Positions 23,989 to 33,306 are shown, numbered from the stretch's first letter. The stretch is DNA of 38,843 nucleotides from Planctomycetota bacterium (GCA_028278425.1 JANQEJ010000199.1:1-38843), one strand, 5' to 3'. Notes: generated from the sequence alone by a model not told the origin. A program made the numbers and translations.

Positions 23989-25197
23989 TCAGAGCGCCGA
24001 GAAGGGTAACGCGGTGGCATCCGGGCCGAGCGGAAGAACGACGTCCCCCGGGTGCACCACGTAGCCAGGATCGACCAGATCCGGCAGATCCTTGCGCAGG
24101 GCGGCGATTCCCGTCGACCAGGCGGGCCTCGGCGTGGAGGACGCCTTGACCTCGATCGGCACAAGCCGGCCCTCGCGCTCGATCACGAGGTCGACCTCCA
24201 CGCCGGTCGCGGTGCGCCAGAAGTAGAGGTTGGGTCTCACCCCACGGTGGAAGTGCTGTTTCAACGTCTCCGCCACCACAGCGGTCTCGACGATCGCGCC
24301 CGCCATGGGACCCGAGGCGGCGTGCTCCGCGTCGCGGACACCGGTGAGGTAGCAGAGCATCCCCGTGTCGGTGAAGTAGAGCTTGGGCGACTTGACGAGC
24401 CGTTTGCTCAGGTTCGCGTGGTAGGGGCGGAGCAGCACGACCTGGTGCGTCGCCTCGAGGATCGAGATCCAGGCCTTGACGGTGTTGACCGCGACACCGA
24501 GGTCGCGGGAAACGTCGGACAGGTTGAGGAGCTGTGCGCTCCGTGCGGCGATCGCGCGCAGGAAAGCCTGGAACTGACTCAGGTCGCCGACTTGCCGTAT
24601 GCCTCGTACGTCGCGCTCCAGATAGGTTTGGACGAAGCTTCCAAGCCAGAGCTCCGAGTCTCGATCGGGGTTCGCGATGAGCTCGGGGTAGGAGCCGCGC
24701 AACAAGTCCGACCACGACGTGCTTTCGCGGCGGCGTGACTCCAGCTCGCCGTTGCACCAAACCGGCGCCGCCTCGGGCTCCCCGGTGACCTCGCTGCGCG
24801 AGAGCGGGAGCAGGCTGAGCATCGCCGCTCGTCCGGCCAGCGTTTCCGTGACGCGCTCCAGGAGGAGCAAGTTCTGGGAGCCCGTGAGCAGGTATTGCCC
24901 GCCGCGAGCGCGATCGGCGTCGATCCTCTCCTTGATGTAGGGGAGCAACTCCGGCGCGTACTGGATCTCGTCGAAGATCGCCGGCGTCCCCGCCCGCTCC
25001 AGGAAGCCGCGCGGGTCTTCGTTCGCCAGGGCGCGCACGTCGGGGGGCTCGAGGGAGACGTAGCGATGGTCTTGCGCGAAGGCGTGGCGCAGCAGCGTGG
25101 TCTTCCCCGCCTGCCGTGGGCCGGTCAGGACGACCGCGGGGAACTCCCGGGCCGCCTGGGTGAGAACCGGCTCCAGCGATCTCTCCAGGTAGGCCAT
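23989..25197 (-). CDS. AAA ATPase of the AAA_14/DUF4143 family
   Basis: The protein has 402 residues from ATG 25197; TTG 25206 would add three. Walker A GPRQAGKT is at about 26-33, Walker B PAIFDEIQYAPEL at about 73-85, and a sensor-like YLLTGSQ follows. The C-terminal DUF4143 has the nuclease-like core FWRTATGVEVDLVIE and PIEVKAS. These proteins are widespread, patchily distributed and often next to mobile DNA. The function is unknown, although a nucleic-acid-dependent ATPase/nuclease is suspected. It sits between the heparinase-like gene and asnB and interrupts an otherwise glycan-related set. A short AT-rich palindrome lies directly upstream of its start, unlike its GC-rich surroundings. 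Confidence 0.92.
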   Translation of the reverse strand: MAYLERSLEPVLTQAAREFPAVVLTGPRQAGKTTLLRHAFAQDHRYVSLEPPDVRALANEDPRGFLERAGTPAIFDEIQYAPELLPYIKERIDADRARGGQYLLTGSQNLLLLERVTETLAGRAAMLSLLPLSRSEVTGEPEAAPVWCNGELESRRRESTSWSDLLRGSYPELIANPDRDSELWLGSFVQTYLERDVRGIRQVGDLSQFQAFLRAIAARSAQLLNLSDVSRDLGVAVNTVKAWISILEATHQVVLLRPYHANLSKRLVKSPKLYFTDTGMLCYLTGVRDAEHAASGPMAGAIVETAVVAETLKQHFHRGVRPNLYFWRTATGVEVDLVIEREGRLVPIEVKASSTPRPAWSTGIAALRKDLPDLVDPGYVVHPGDVVLPLGPDATALPFSAL

Positions 25198-25209
25198 GCC
25201 GTGCAAATA

Positions 25210-25224
25210 TGCATTTGAAATGCA
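25210..25224. promoter_or_regulatory. AT-rich palindrome at the ATPase start (possible operator)
   Basis: TGCATTT-G-AAATGCA is a perfect 7-bp inverted repeat with a one-base spacer, 13 bp upstream of the ATPase ATG. It lies in a roughly 30-bp AT-rich island (25202-25230) and is flanked by further TGCAAAT-type elements. It could be an operator, an autoregulatory site or an insertion footprint. The function is inferred from position and symmetry only. Confidence 0.5.
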
Positions 25225-25227
25225 AAT

Positions 25228-26874
25228 TTACAAGTCTGGGCTCAGCGGCACCCGCCTCCGGCGCTCCAGGCCGTCCTTGAGGCGGGCGGGCTCGACCGGG
25301 GCGTCGAACTCGGCGTCTGCGAACTCCTCGAGCTCATTCGGGACGAAATAGCGCGACGAGCCCATGTGGATCGTCGTGAAGTTGTCGGCGCAGACGAGCT
25401 CGGCGACGTCCTGGTCGCCCTGGAGGTGGTCGACGAGCTCGATGCCGTCGTCGTGCAGGACGATGCGGCGGGTGAAGCGCAGGTCGAGCTCGCGCTTCTT
25501 GTAGATCAGGACCTTCACGAGCAGCGACTTGAGCCAGGTGGCGGCCGCCTTCATGCGGCCGAAGGTGAGACTGAACACCCGGAACGCGAGGAAGCGGGCG
25601 GGACTCATCACCGGGCGCGACACCTGGTAGAAGGAGCCGACGACGCGCACCTCGTCGTCCGAGACGTCGACCTTGCGGTCCGGCACGGAGTACTGCGACG
25701 AAAGGACTTCTCCGCCGCGGGTGCGGCCGATGTAGCCGCAGTTGCCGAAGGCGAGCTTCTTCGCTTCGCGGTCGAAGAGCTTGACGACGCCGCCCTTTGC
25801 GAGACCGACGTAGAGGTCGTAGCGCTCGCGGCGCACCTTGAGCAGGCCGGCCGCGGGGAAGTGGTGGACTCCGGGCTCGGTGGACGGCGGCGCGGCGGCG
25901 GCGCGCACGCCCTCGCGCGCGGCGGCCCGCAGGGCGAAGACGTAGTTGTTCAGGAGCGGGAAGAGATTCCAGCGATCGATCGAGCCGAGCCCGGCGGCGG
26001 CGAGGCTGTCGACGGACGGCAGCATCTCCTCCGCCATCCAGCGCGCCGCGCCGCTGCGCATCGCGCACATCTCGAAGCCGGCGGGGTACCACGTCTGCGT
26101 GTTGCGGCTCGTGTACTCGCCGCCGAGGCTTCCGTCGGGATGGATGAAGTGCGCGAGGAACGCGAACGAGCGCTCGAGCGAGGCCTGGAGCGCCGCGTCG
26201 CCGCCGAGCAGCTCGTCGATCCGCACGAGATAGAACGTCCCGTGGGTCTGGTAGCCCGGGTCGGCGGCGCCGTACTCCTCGTACCAGCCCTCGTCGGACT
26301 GGTGCGCGAGGATCCGCCCGAGGAAGTAGCGCCCGCGCTCCTCGAAGCGAGCCTCGCCGGTGATCTTCCAGGCGTGGAACAGCGCGCCCGCTGCGGCGGC
26401 GAGGTGGTTCGAAAGAAACCCGTGCGTCTCGTCGTTGCGGCAGAGCCAGTCGCCCGCGCGCGTGAGGGCGGCGCGGAAGCGCTCGGACGTTTCCGCGGGG
26501 AGGTCGTCGCCGGCGAAGCCGAACGCCTCGGCCAGGTAGAACGACGTGAAGGCCGTCGCCGCGAGCGAGCGCTCGAGCGGATACGCCTCGTCGAAGTCGC
26601 CGCTCGGGCGCTGGATGCGGGCCCAGAAGTCGAAGCCGCCGGCGATCCAGTCCAGGAGCCGCTTGCTCCCCCGATACGGCGGCTCGTTCGCGTACAGGTA
26701 GGCGAGGACGCAGAGCCCCTCCTGGAACCGCGAAGCCGGGAAGTCGGTGAACTTCCACGCCCAGAACGTCCGGTCCATGCAGCCGTGCGTGCGGCTGAAG
26801 CGCTCGCGGTCGAGCAGGCCGATGACGTGCGGCGCCTTCGCGAGGATCGCCCGGCGGTAGACCTCCGCGCTCAC
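25228..26874 (-). CDS. Heparinase II/III-like polysaccharide-active protein
   Basis: The start GTG 26874 overlaps the deacetylase stop by 3 bases (GTGA); the protein has 548 residues. The frame extends upstream but is antisense-like there. The N-terminal two thirds look like an alpha/alpha toroid of the heparinase or GH88/GH105 type: DRTFWAWKFTDFPASRFQEG, FWARIQRPSGDFDEAYP, HAWKITGEARFEERG, EYGAADPGYQTHGTFYL. The last third is beta-rich (VYVGLAKGGVVKLFDREAKK, GYIGRTRGGEVLSSQYSV), matching the beta-sandwich of heparinase-like lyases. No signal peptide is visible, which is unusual for a secreted lyase and suggests an intracellular or membrane-side role. It is coupled to the deacetylase and glycosyltransferase genes. 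The exact substrate cannot be told. Confidence 0.68.
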   Translation of the reverse strand: MSAEVYRRAILAKAPHVIGLLDRERFSRTHGCMDRTFWAWKFTDFPASRFQEGLCVLAYLYANEPPYRGSKRLLDWIAGGFDFWARIQRPSGDFDEAYPLERSLAATAFTSFYLAEAFGFAGDDLPAETSERFRAALTRAGDWLCRNDETHGFLSNHLAAAAGALFHAWKITGEARFEERGRYFLGRILAHQSDEGWYEEYGAADPGYQTHGTFYLVRIDELLGGDAALQASLERSFAFLAHFIHPDGSLGGEYTSRNTQTWYPAGFEMCAMRSGAARWMAEEMLPSVDSLAAAGLGSIDRWNLFPLLNNYVFALRAAAREGVRAAAAPPSTEPGVHHFPAAGLLKVRRERYDLYVGLAKGGVVKLFDREAKKLAFGNCGYIGRTRGGEVLSSQYSVPDRKVDVSDDEVRVVGSFYQVSRPVMSPARFLAFRVFSLTFGRMKAAATWLKSLLVKVLIYKKRELDLRFTRRIVLHDDGIELVDHLQGDQDVAELVCADNFTTIHMGSSRYFVPNELEEFADAEFDAPVEPARLKDGLERRRRVPLSPDL

Positions 26875-27719
26875 GCCCACGCGGCCCGCAGCGTCCGCGT
26901 GTCGGTCACCTCGAAGGACGTGCGGATCCTGTTGAGGAAGCTCTGACACAGCGCGCGCTTCGCCGCGGCGCTCTTGTTCGAGACCGTGTAGACCCTGCTC
27001 TTCCATCCGACGAGCCGCTCCTTGGGCAGTGGATCGCAAAAGTCGGTCAAATGGAAGAGCAGGACGAGCGGGTGCCCGAGCTTCCGAAAGCGCCCGAGCC
27101 CGAGCGAGAAATACGCCTTGCCCAGCATCAGCGCGTAGCACGGGTGAAACGGAAACGGGAGCGGCCGGTGGGCCGGCATCGGGAGCTCGAGCACGTCGAC
27201 GCCCTCGACGGGGCGGTGGGGGAAGGGCTCGACCGCTCCGACGCCGAGCCGTCGCGCGAAGGTGGCGTCGGGGAAGACCGAGGAGTCGAAGGCGTAGCCG
27301 CACTCCGCCAGGAGCTCGATCGTCGCGCGGTCCACCTGGAAGCTAGGGGCGCGGAAGCCCTGCACCTCGACCTGGAGCTCGTCCTCGAGCTTCGCGCGGC
27401 TTTCCGCCAGCTCCGCGCGCTTCGCGTCGCGCTCGAGGTCGTCCAGCTCGGGGTGCGTCAGCGAGTGCGAGGCGATCTCGTGCCCGGCGGCGGCCGCGCG
27501 TCGCAACACCTCGCGCTTCTTCGGGTCGTCCAGGTCGGACGCGATCACGAACAGCGTCGCCTTGACGCCGTTGTGATCCAGAAACGAGAGCAGGTTCTCC
27601 ATCCCGCTCTCGAAGACCGGGTCATCGCCGTGCGGCCAGTCCCAGCCGTGGTGCGCGTAGATGTGGGCGGCGCCGTCGAGGTCGACGTGGAGCACCGCCT
27701 GCGGGTCACCGGGGGCCAT
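26871..27719 (-). CDS. Polysaccharide deacetylase (NodB/CE4-like)
   Basis: The protein has 282 residues, ATG 27719, overlapping the GT2 stop by 14 bases. CE4 motifs are visible: HVDLDGAA (catalytic Asp), ATLFVIASDL, HEIASHSLTHPEL with the metal-binding HSLTH, GFRAPSF (motif 3), YAFDSSVFP and a C-terminal PLVLLFHLTDF with the motif-5 His. It would remove N- or O-acetyl groups from a glycan. No signal peptide is present, and similar cytoplasmic-looking deacetylases occur in exosortase-linked EPS clusters. Tight overlap with the GT2 and heparinase-like genes implies one polycistronic message. Confidence 0.92.
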   Translation of the reverse strand: MAPGDPQAVLHVDLDGAAHIYAHHGWDWPHGDDPVFESGMENLLSFLDHNGVKATLFVIASDLDDPKKREVLRRAAAAGHEIASHSLTHPELDDLERDAKRAELAESRAKLEDELQVEVQGFRAPSFQVDRATIELLAECGYAFDSSVFPDATFARRLGVGAVEPFPHRPVEGVDVLELPMPAHRPLPFPFHPCYALMLGKAYFSLGLGRFRKLGHPLVLLFHLTDFCDPLPKERLVGWKSRVYTVSNKSAAAKRALCQSFLNRIRTSFEVTDTRTLRAAWA

Positions 27720-28815
27720 CCGCCGCTTCGAGCTCTTTCTCGCGCGCCTCCGTCCGCCCTCCGCGGCGCCGGTCGCGTTCGGCGGGAAACTGATCCCCGC
27801 CGGTCTGGCGCAGCTTCAGCACGGTGAAGTCCTGCTTCATGCGCCAGATCTCCTGCTGGATCATGTTGCCCTGCTGCGCGATCAGCCCGAACGCGAAGAG
27901 TAGGAGCGCGATCGTCGCGAGGAGCAGGCCGGTGAGGATCCACGGGAACGCCTCGCCCTCGAGGAAGAGACGCGCGACGCCGAAGAGCAAACAGCCGACC
28001 GCGCCGAGCATGGTGAAGAACGACAGACCCCAGGTCGGGCGGATCGGATTGGCGAACAGACTGTAGAGGCTGTGCGAGATGACGAGCTTGTTGACGTCGG
28101 TCGAGCTCTTACGTTTGACCTCGCGGCCCTTGTGCTTGTAGTCCTTCCACTCGAGTACCGCCGGGATCTCGCTGATGCGGTAGCCGAGCACCGTAGCCTT
28201 GAGCACGACCTCGAGGTGGAACTCCTTCCGGTTCTCGTGCAGCGGCAGCGAGCGGATGATCTCGCGGCGGTAGGCGCGCGTCATTCCGGTGTTCATCGTC
28301 GCGACGTTCTTCATGCACGCGCGGATGACCTTGTTGCCGACCACGCTGAAGAGCACGCGATTGAGCGGGACGTTCTTGTAGTGGCCCGGCTTGAGGTGCG
28401 GGCTCGCGATCACGATGTCCGTGTCGGGCTCCGCGAGCTTCGCCGCGTACAACCGCTCGACGATGTCCTCGCCCCACGACAGGTCGATCTCGGTCGTGAC
28501 GATCACCGCGCCGCGCGCCTGCGCGATGCCGGTGCGCAGCGCGTAGCCCCGCCCGCGGTTGTACTCGTAGGAGAGCACGCGCAAGCGCGGCTCGTCGCGC
28601 GCGATCTCCGCCGCGATCTCGCCCGAGCGGTCCTTGCAGCCGTCGTTGACGACGATCAGCTCCCAGGAGGCGTCGATGTTCTCCAGCCGCTTGAGCAAGA
28701 GCCGGATCGCGTCGCCGATGATCTGCTCCTCGTTGTAGAAGGGGCAGACGACCGAGAGGTCGAGCTCGGCCTCGTTGCCCACCGGGAGCACGTTTCCCTG
28801 GACTTCCTGGTTCAT
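27706..28815 (-). CDS. Membrane glycosyltransferase family 2
   Basis: The protein has 369 residues, ATG 28815, overlapping the GT39 stop (ATGA). The GT-A domain begins at about residue 18: LDLSVVCPFYNEEQIIGDAI, WELIVVNDGCKDRSGEI, YEYNRGRGYALRTGI and VIVTTEIDLSWGEDI. The acceptor region has MNTGMTRAYRREII. Two hydrophobic segments (about 275-335) anchor the C-terminus, followed by a charged tail. This matches dolichyl-phosphate-mannose-synthase-like GT2 enzymes, which make polyprenyl-phosphate sugars. The neighbouring GT39/PMT-type protein uses exactly such lipid-linked donors, so the two may act as a donor-synthase and transferase pair. Confidence 0.93.
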   Translation of the reverse strand: MNQEVQGNVLPVGNEAELDLSVVCPFYNEEQIIGDAIRLLLKRLENIDASWELIVVNDGCKDRSGEIAAEIARDEPRLRVLSYEYNRGRGYALRTGIAQARGAVIVTTEIDLSWGEDIVERLYAAKLAEPDTDIVIASPHLKPGHYKNVPLNRVLFSVVGNKVIRACMKNVATMNTGMTRAYRREIIRSLPLHENRKEFHLEVVLKATVLGYRISEIPAVLEWKDYKHKGREVKRKSSTDVNKLVISHSLYSLFANPIRPTWGLSFFTMLGAVGCLLFGVARLFLEGEAFPWILTGLLLATIALLLFAFGLIAQQGNMIQQEIWRMKQDFTVLKLRQTGGDQFPAERDRRRGGRTEAREKELEAADGPR

Positions 28816-30611
28816 TCGAACTCGTAGATCAGGATCGAATATCCGATCTGGTCCACCGGCTCAAGCTCGAGCAGGGGAGCGTAGTAGCCGGGGTAGAAAA
28901 CACCCGCCACCAGCGACGCGGAGACCGCCAGGGGCTCCCCGCTGAGCTCCAGGGGCGGCAGCTCCTCGGTCTCGGTCTCGAACCACCACTTGTCGCCCGG
29001 CTCGCGCGGCGCGAGGCCGACCGACGGCATGTAGTCGTAGTCGATGCCGTACGTGCTCGCGTCGCCGCTCCCGAAGTAGGCCAGCCGGATCCTGTCGACG
29101 TCGTTCTCGTCCATCCAGCCCTTGAGGCCCTTTAGGTCCTGCCCCCAGTCGAGACTCGAGTCCGCCACCCAGCGGTAGCCGTTCTTCGGCCCGCCGATGA
29201 GCTCGTTGAAGTGCGCGAGATAGTGCGGGTGTACGAGCAGCGTGCCGAGCACGCACCACGTCGCGAGAACGCCGACGGCCGCCTGCGCCCAGCGCGGGCG
29301 CGTCACGCCGTCGCGCAACACCCGGCTCGCGAGGACGAGCACGAGCGGGAACACCGGCAGCACGTAGCGGATCCCGATCGAGATCTTCTTCAGGTAGCAG
29401 AAGAGCGCGAACGTGCAGACGACGACCGTGAGCAGAAGTGTCTCCGCCCGGCTGAGCTTGCGCGACCGCGCGATCGAATACACGGCCGCGAAGAAGAGCA
29501 GAAGCACCGGCAGCGGCGTCTTGATCAGCCACGTCGCCGGGATGAGGTACCACCAGCCGTCGCGCGACCACTCCCCGCGGAAGTACATCACGTAGCCGGC
29601 CTGCACGCGCCCGAACTGGAAGCGCCAGAGTTGCACGTAGGGCTCGGGGAGCGGCACGGGCGTCTCGACGGCGAGGTCGACGAGGCCGCGCGTCAACGCG
29701 TTGTCGACCGGCAGCTTCTCGTACAGGCCCGGGTGGTCGCTGTCGTCCGAGATCGGCTGGAAGCTGCCCTGGAAGAGGTAGCCGACGTTGAGCACGAAGA
29801 CCATCGCCACGCCGACGGCGAAGCAACCGGCGACGGCGCTCAAGAAACGCCGCGTGCGTTCGCGCTCGACCTTGATCCGGTTCAGGAAGGGCACCCCTTC
29901 CCAGACCGGCAACCCCTCGTGGCGGAAGAGGAGCAGGACGAGCAAGAGGGCGATCATCGGCATCACGAAGATCGCCATCGTCTTGCACAGCATCGCGCAG
30001 CCGTAGAAGGCCCCGCTCAGGATCGCCGGCTTGAGCCCCGGACGTTCGAGGAACCGCCAGAAGTAGTAAGCCGCGATAAAGAGGAAGGCCGTCAGCCCGA
30101 GGTCGTGCGTCGCGAGCCGCGTGTGCGCGAGCAGGTTCGGGCTGAAGGCGTAGAGCAGCATCGCGAGCAGGCCGGCCTTGTCGCCGTAGAGCTCGCGGCT
30201 CCACCGGAACACGTAGAGGCCGAGCAGACAGCCGATCAAGACCGTCGGAATCCGCGCCCAGAACAGGATCCGCTCGGAGTCGATTGTGTTCTCGTAGAAG
30301 AAGCGCCGCGAGAAGCGCCACTGCTCGTGCTCGTTCCACGTCGCCGGGTCGCCCTCGTAGCTCGGCAGATCCGGCCCGAGGAAGAGGAGCGGAAAAGCCG
30401 CCGCCACCTTCATCAGCGGCGGGTTGGTCATGTTGAGCGCGAAGTCCCCGGTCCGGAGGTGGTAGTACCCCGCGGTGACGTACATGGTCTCGTCGACCGT
30501 GACCGACTTCTGACGCATGCTGAGCACCGCCTGCCCGAAGAAGAGGGCGAGCAGGACGGCGACGAGCGCGTAGGTCCGCGGGGAGGTTCCGGAGCTCTCG
30601 AGGGAGTTCAT
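28812..30611 (-). CDS. GT39/ArnT-like membrane glycosyltransferase
   Basis: The protein has 599 residues, ATG 30611. It is polytopic, with about a dozen hydrophobic segments. The first periplasmic loop carries the typical Asp-Glu pair in KSVTVDETMYVTAGYY, followed by TNPPLMKVAAAFPLLF. Other family-like parts are RIPTVLIGCLLGLYVF, RLATHDLGLTAFLF and ISIGIRYVLPVFPLVLVL. PMT/ArnT-type enzymes move a sugar from polyprenyl phosphate to a protein, lipid or glycan outside the membrane. It is the first gene of the minus-strand set that continues through GT2, deacetylase and heparinase-like genes. A 127-bp gap with no gene separates it from the next upstream gene. Confidence 0.9.
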   Translation of the reverse strand: MNSLESSGTSPRTYALVAVLLALFFGQAVLSMRQKSVTVDETMYVTAGYYHLRTGDFALNMTNPPLMKVAAAFPLLFLGPDLPSYEGDPATWNEHEQWRFSRRFFYENTIDSERILFWARIPTVLIGCLLGLYVFRWSRELYGDKAGLLAMLLYAFSPNLLAHTRLATHDLGLTAFLFIAAYYFWRFLERPGLKPAILSGAFYGCAMLCKTMAIFVMPMIALLLVLLLFRHEGLPVWEGVPFLNRIKVERERTRRFLSAVAGCFAVGVAMVFVLNVGYLFQGSFQPISDDSDHPGLYEKLPVDNALTRGLVDLAVETPVPLPEPYVQLWRFQFGRVQAGYVMYFRGEWSRDGWWYLIPATWLIKTPLPVLLLFFAAVYSIARSRKLSRAETLLLTVVVCTFALFCYLKKISIGIRYVLPVFPLVLVLASRVLRDGVTRPRWAQAAVGVLATWCVLGTLLVHPHYLAHFNELIGGPKNGYRWVADSSLDWGQDLKGLKGWMDENDVDRIRLAYFGSGDASTYGIDYDYMPSVGLAPREPGDKWWFETETEELPPLELSGEPLAVSASLVAGVFYPGYYAPLLELEPVDQIGYSILIYEFE

Positions 30612-30738
30612 GTGAGGGGAAGAACGTCACCTTGCCGCCGGGAACCCCCGATGCCAAGGCCGCTTCCCTGTCGTCACGAGCGGGATGACTCTTGATGCCC
30701 GTCGCGATTCAGGCCGGTCTTGGCCGGCGGGCGAGGGC

Positions 30739-33306
30739 CTAGCGCCCCAAGGCCGGCGCGGGCAGATCCAGGAGGAACACGTGCGTCGCCCGCGCGGGGA
30801 CGTCGTGGGTCAGGGGAAGCTCCCGGCCGTCGTAGACGAAGGTTCCCGACGAGCCCGCCTCGGGTGTGATGAGGCGAAGCCGGCACGTCTGGCCGGTCTG
30901 GAAGCCGTACTCCGATGGGTCGATGGTGACGTCGACCGTCTGGTCTCCCGGCGTCAGGCCGCTGAACTCCGCGAGGGATCCGTCGGCGGCGTCGGTCCAG
31001 TTCGACAGGACGAGGGCGAGCTTCGGCGTCGAGAGGTCGGGGACGCCGTAGAGCGAGGCGTACACGAGCGGCTGGGCCTCACCGTAGGGCAGCTCCGTGC
31101 CGCTCCAAGCGACAACCGCGGTCGACGCGGGATCACGGTCGGGGTCTCGCAGGCGCTGGCCGAAAACGACGAGGTCCCGCACCTCGTCGTCCAAGAGGAC
31201 CGCGAGAGAGTCGGCGATCATGTCGATGGCCTGGGCGTAGACCGGGTGAGCGAGCTTGTTCTGCAGAATCGTGCTCGGTCCCAACGCCACGCCCGCGAAG
31301 GGCTCCCCGCCCTGGAAGAGGTGCGCGGAGAAGGCCTGTCGCAGCGTGGCGCTCGTCTTCTGGTCGTCGAGGACCGCGGCGTCCTGGGACGTGACGACCA
31401 GTGTGTTGCCGAGCATCTGGTAGTCGTTGTAGACGGTCTGGAACATCGGCGCTCGCGCGACACCCGACGCGTCCGACGTCAGCAAACCGCCGTACCGGTT
31501 CCAGCAGACCTCGATCAGGTCGAGGTACGCTTCGCTCGCCCCCTCCATGAACGTGAAGAACTCGGGGTGCACGCCGGCGACGTTGCGCATGTGGTTCCGC
31601 AGGTCGCTGAGCAGGTCGCGCTTTCCCTCGGTCCAGTAGCGGCCGTCGCCCTGGGGATGGTGAAGGCCCACGTGGCTCTCGGCATAGCAGAGCCTCGGGT
31701 CGGTGTGATACACGTCCATGTAGAGACCGTTGGCGCCCGCCGCCGCAGCGGCTTCCGCCAGGTGGATCGTGTACGCGCTCGGGAACGGCGTGCCGAGGCA
31801 GAGCGCCTCGCGAGGTCCGATGCAGGGGCAGACGAGCACGGAGCACGGAAGCGTCCTGTCCTCCACCTCGACGAGCTTGGAGAGGGTTACACCCAGCTCG
31901 TCTCGGGCCGTGAAGTCGGGGATACCCGCTCCCGGGTAGCCGGGGACGTAGGTCGCGTCGTAGCCGGGCGCATCGGGGCTGTAGAAGTCGACCTGGAAGT
32001 AGGGTGCCACCGGCTCCGTTTGAGCAATCGCGGGCGCAACCGTCTCGTACTCGGTCTGAGCCGGCAGCCAGTCCCCGAGGAGGCTGAACGTTCCGTTCTT
32101 GTCCCAAACCCACGGGCGGAAGAGGACGGAATCGACGCCCAAGGCGCTCTTCAAGTCGGGAAGCTCGATGAGCCACTGCAGCCAGTTCGCGTAGTCGTAG
32201 CTCGGGTTGCACTCGCCCAGGCCTGGAACCGCACAGGTCGACTGAATCGTGGACGACGTGCAGCGCTCGACCACCAGAGTGCTGATGACCTCCGCCTCTT
32301 CGACCAACGCCGAGAAGTCGGGATCGCCCTGCATGTTCCCGGCCTGGGTCCATTGGATTCCCGGCTGGGTCGCCCACGAACGGTAATAGCGCGCGGCGTC
32401 GTACCAGTCGCCGGCGAGAACCGACAACACCACGGGGAACGGCAGCGCGGCGGTCGTGTCCCCCGGCGTCAGGTTGCCGAGAGGATAGTGGTGGACCCCG
32501 AAGACGAGCCCATCGTTGCCCGCCTTCGCATCGGTGTCCTCGAGCCTCAGGGTATAGGGCTTGAGGTTGAACGCCGCGTCGCGCGTGCCCCAGAAGAGAA
32601 CCGGGTTCGCTTCGCGGTCCTGCGGCTCTTCGTAGAAGGCCGCCCACTGCATCGTGAACGTGCCCGGATGCGCGGGCGGAGTCGGTGGCGTGGAAGGGGT
32701 TCCCTCCCCGCCGGCGATCGACGTCGCGATGGCGCTTTCGAGCGGGGCTCGGAACAGGATGCCGAGAAAGAGCGGAACCGCCAGGACCTCGGAGGCCGGG
32801 GCCGCGCCTCCGGCCGCGGACAGGCGGAGCTCCATCCTGTACAACGAGTGTCGGACCGGCTTGGTGACCGGCATCGGGCCCGCGCTCGTCACCTGCATTC
32901 CGAACGTGACGAAGTCATCGTCGGCGAGCGCGGCGGCGGTCCAGCGGGCCTCGACCGTCTCCGACGGCGTCCAGGTCACCGTCCACACGGCGGTCAGCTC
33001 GTTCGGGGACCCCGGAAGGATGGAGAAGGAGCTGGCGACGGCCGGCGTGCTCGGCGTCACGCGACGCAGGCCACCGGTTGCGGGGCTTCGAAAGGTGACT
33101 TCCCAGAGATCGGTGGGCGCCAGCGGGAAGGACAGCCCCGTGGAGTTGTTCTCGATGCTCGTCAGCTCAAGCCCATAGGTCGGGTGAGGAACGTAGTGCA
33201 GCGTCACCGTTCCGTTGGTGATGCTTTGCGCGGCGGTGGGAAGGCAGGGCAACGTCAGCCCGAGGGCGGGCGAGAGCAACCTCCGAAGGAGTGAACGACA
33301 AGGCAT
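30739..33306 (-). CDS. Large secreted DUF6259-like (glycosidase-like) protein
   Basis: The protein has 855 residues, ATG 33306 with GAGGGGAG upstream. The signal peptide is LLRRLLSPALGLTLPCLPTAAQS. The N-terminal part is a beta-sandwich (ITNGTVTLHYVPHPTYGLEL, TDLWEVTFRSP). The middle (about 280-640) looks like a GH-type TIM barrel, with GDWYDAARYYRSWA, DYANWLQWL, PYFQVDFYSPDAPGYD, GANGLYMDVYH (candidate catalytic Asp) and VHPEFFTFMEGASEAYLD. The C-terminus is beta-rich. The arrangement resembles DUF6259 and related glycosidase-like proteins that act on complex glycans. Activity and substrate are unknown. It stands alone between the GT39 gene and the HExxH lipoprotein gene. Confidence 0.75.
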   Translation of the reverse strand: MPCRSLLRRLLSPALGLTLPCLPTAAQSITNGTVTLHYVPHPTYGLELTSIENNSTGLSFPLAPTDLWEVTFRSPATGGLRRVTPSTPAVASSFSILPGSPNELTAVWTVTWTPSETVEARWTAAALADDDFVTFGMQVTSAGPMPVTKPVRHSLYRMELRLSAAGGAAPASEVLAVPLFLGILFRAPLESAIATSIAGGEGTPSTPPTPPAHPGTFTMQWAAFYEEPQDREANPVLFWGTRDAAFNLKPYTLRLEDTDAKAGNDGLVFGVHHYPLGNLTPGDTTAALPFPVVLSVLAGDWYDAARYYRSWATQPGIQWTQAGNMQGDPDFSALVEEAEVISTLVVERCTSSTIQSTCAVPGLGECNPSYDYANWLQWLIELPDLKSALGVDSVLFRPWVWDKNGTFSLLGDWLPAQTEYETVAPAIAQTEPVAPYFQVDFYSPDAPGYDATYVPGYPGAGIPDFTARDELGVTLSKLVEVEDRTLPCSVLVCPCIGPREALCLGTPFPSAYTIHLAEAAAAAGANGLYMDVYHTDPRLCYAESHVGLHHPQGDGRYWTEGKRDLLSDLRNHMRNVAGVHPEFFTFMEGASEAYLDLIEVCWNRYGGLLTSDASGVARAPMFQTVYNDYQMLGNTLVVTSQDAAVLDDQKTSATLRQAFSAHLFQGGEPFAGVALGPSTILQNKLAHPVYAQAIDMIADSLAVLLDDEVRDLVVFGQRLRDPDRDPASTAVVAWSGTELPYGEAQPLVYASLYGVPDLSTPKLALVLSNWTDAADGSLAEFSGLTPGDQTVDVTIDPSEYGFQTGQTCRLRLITPEAGSSGTFVYDGRELPLTHDVPARATHVFLLDLPAPALGR

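Noticed and set aside
30685..33294. Long plus-strand open frame opposite the secreted glycosidase-like gene
   Set aside because: Composition is typical of antisense shadows in GC-rich DNA. The minus frame has a signal peptide and globular domains.
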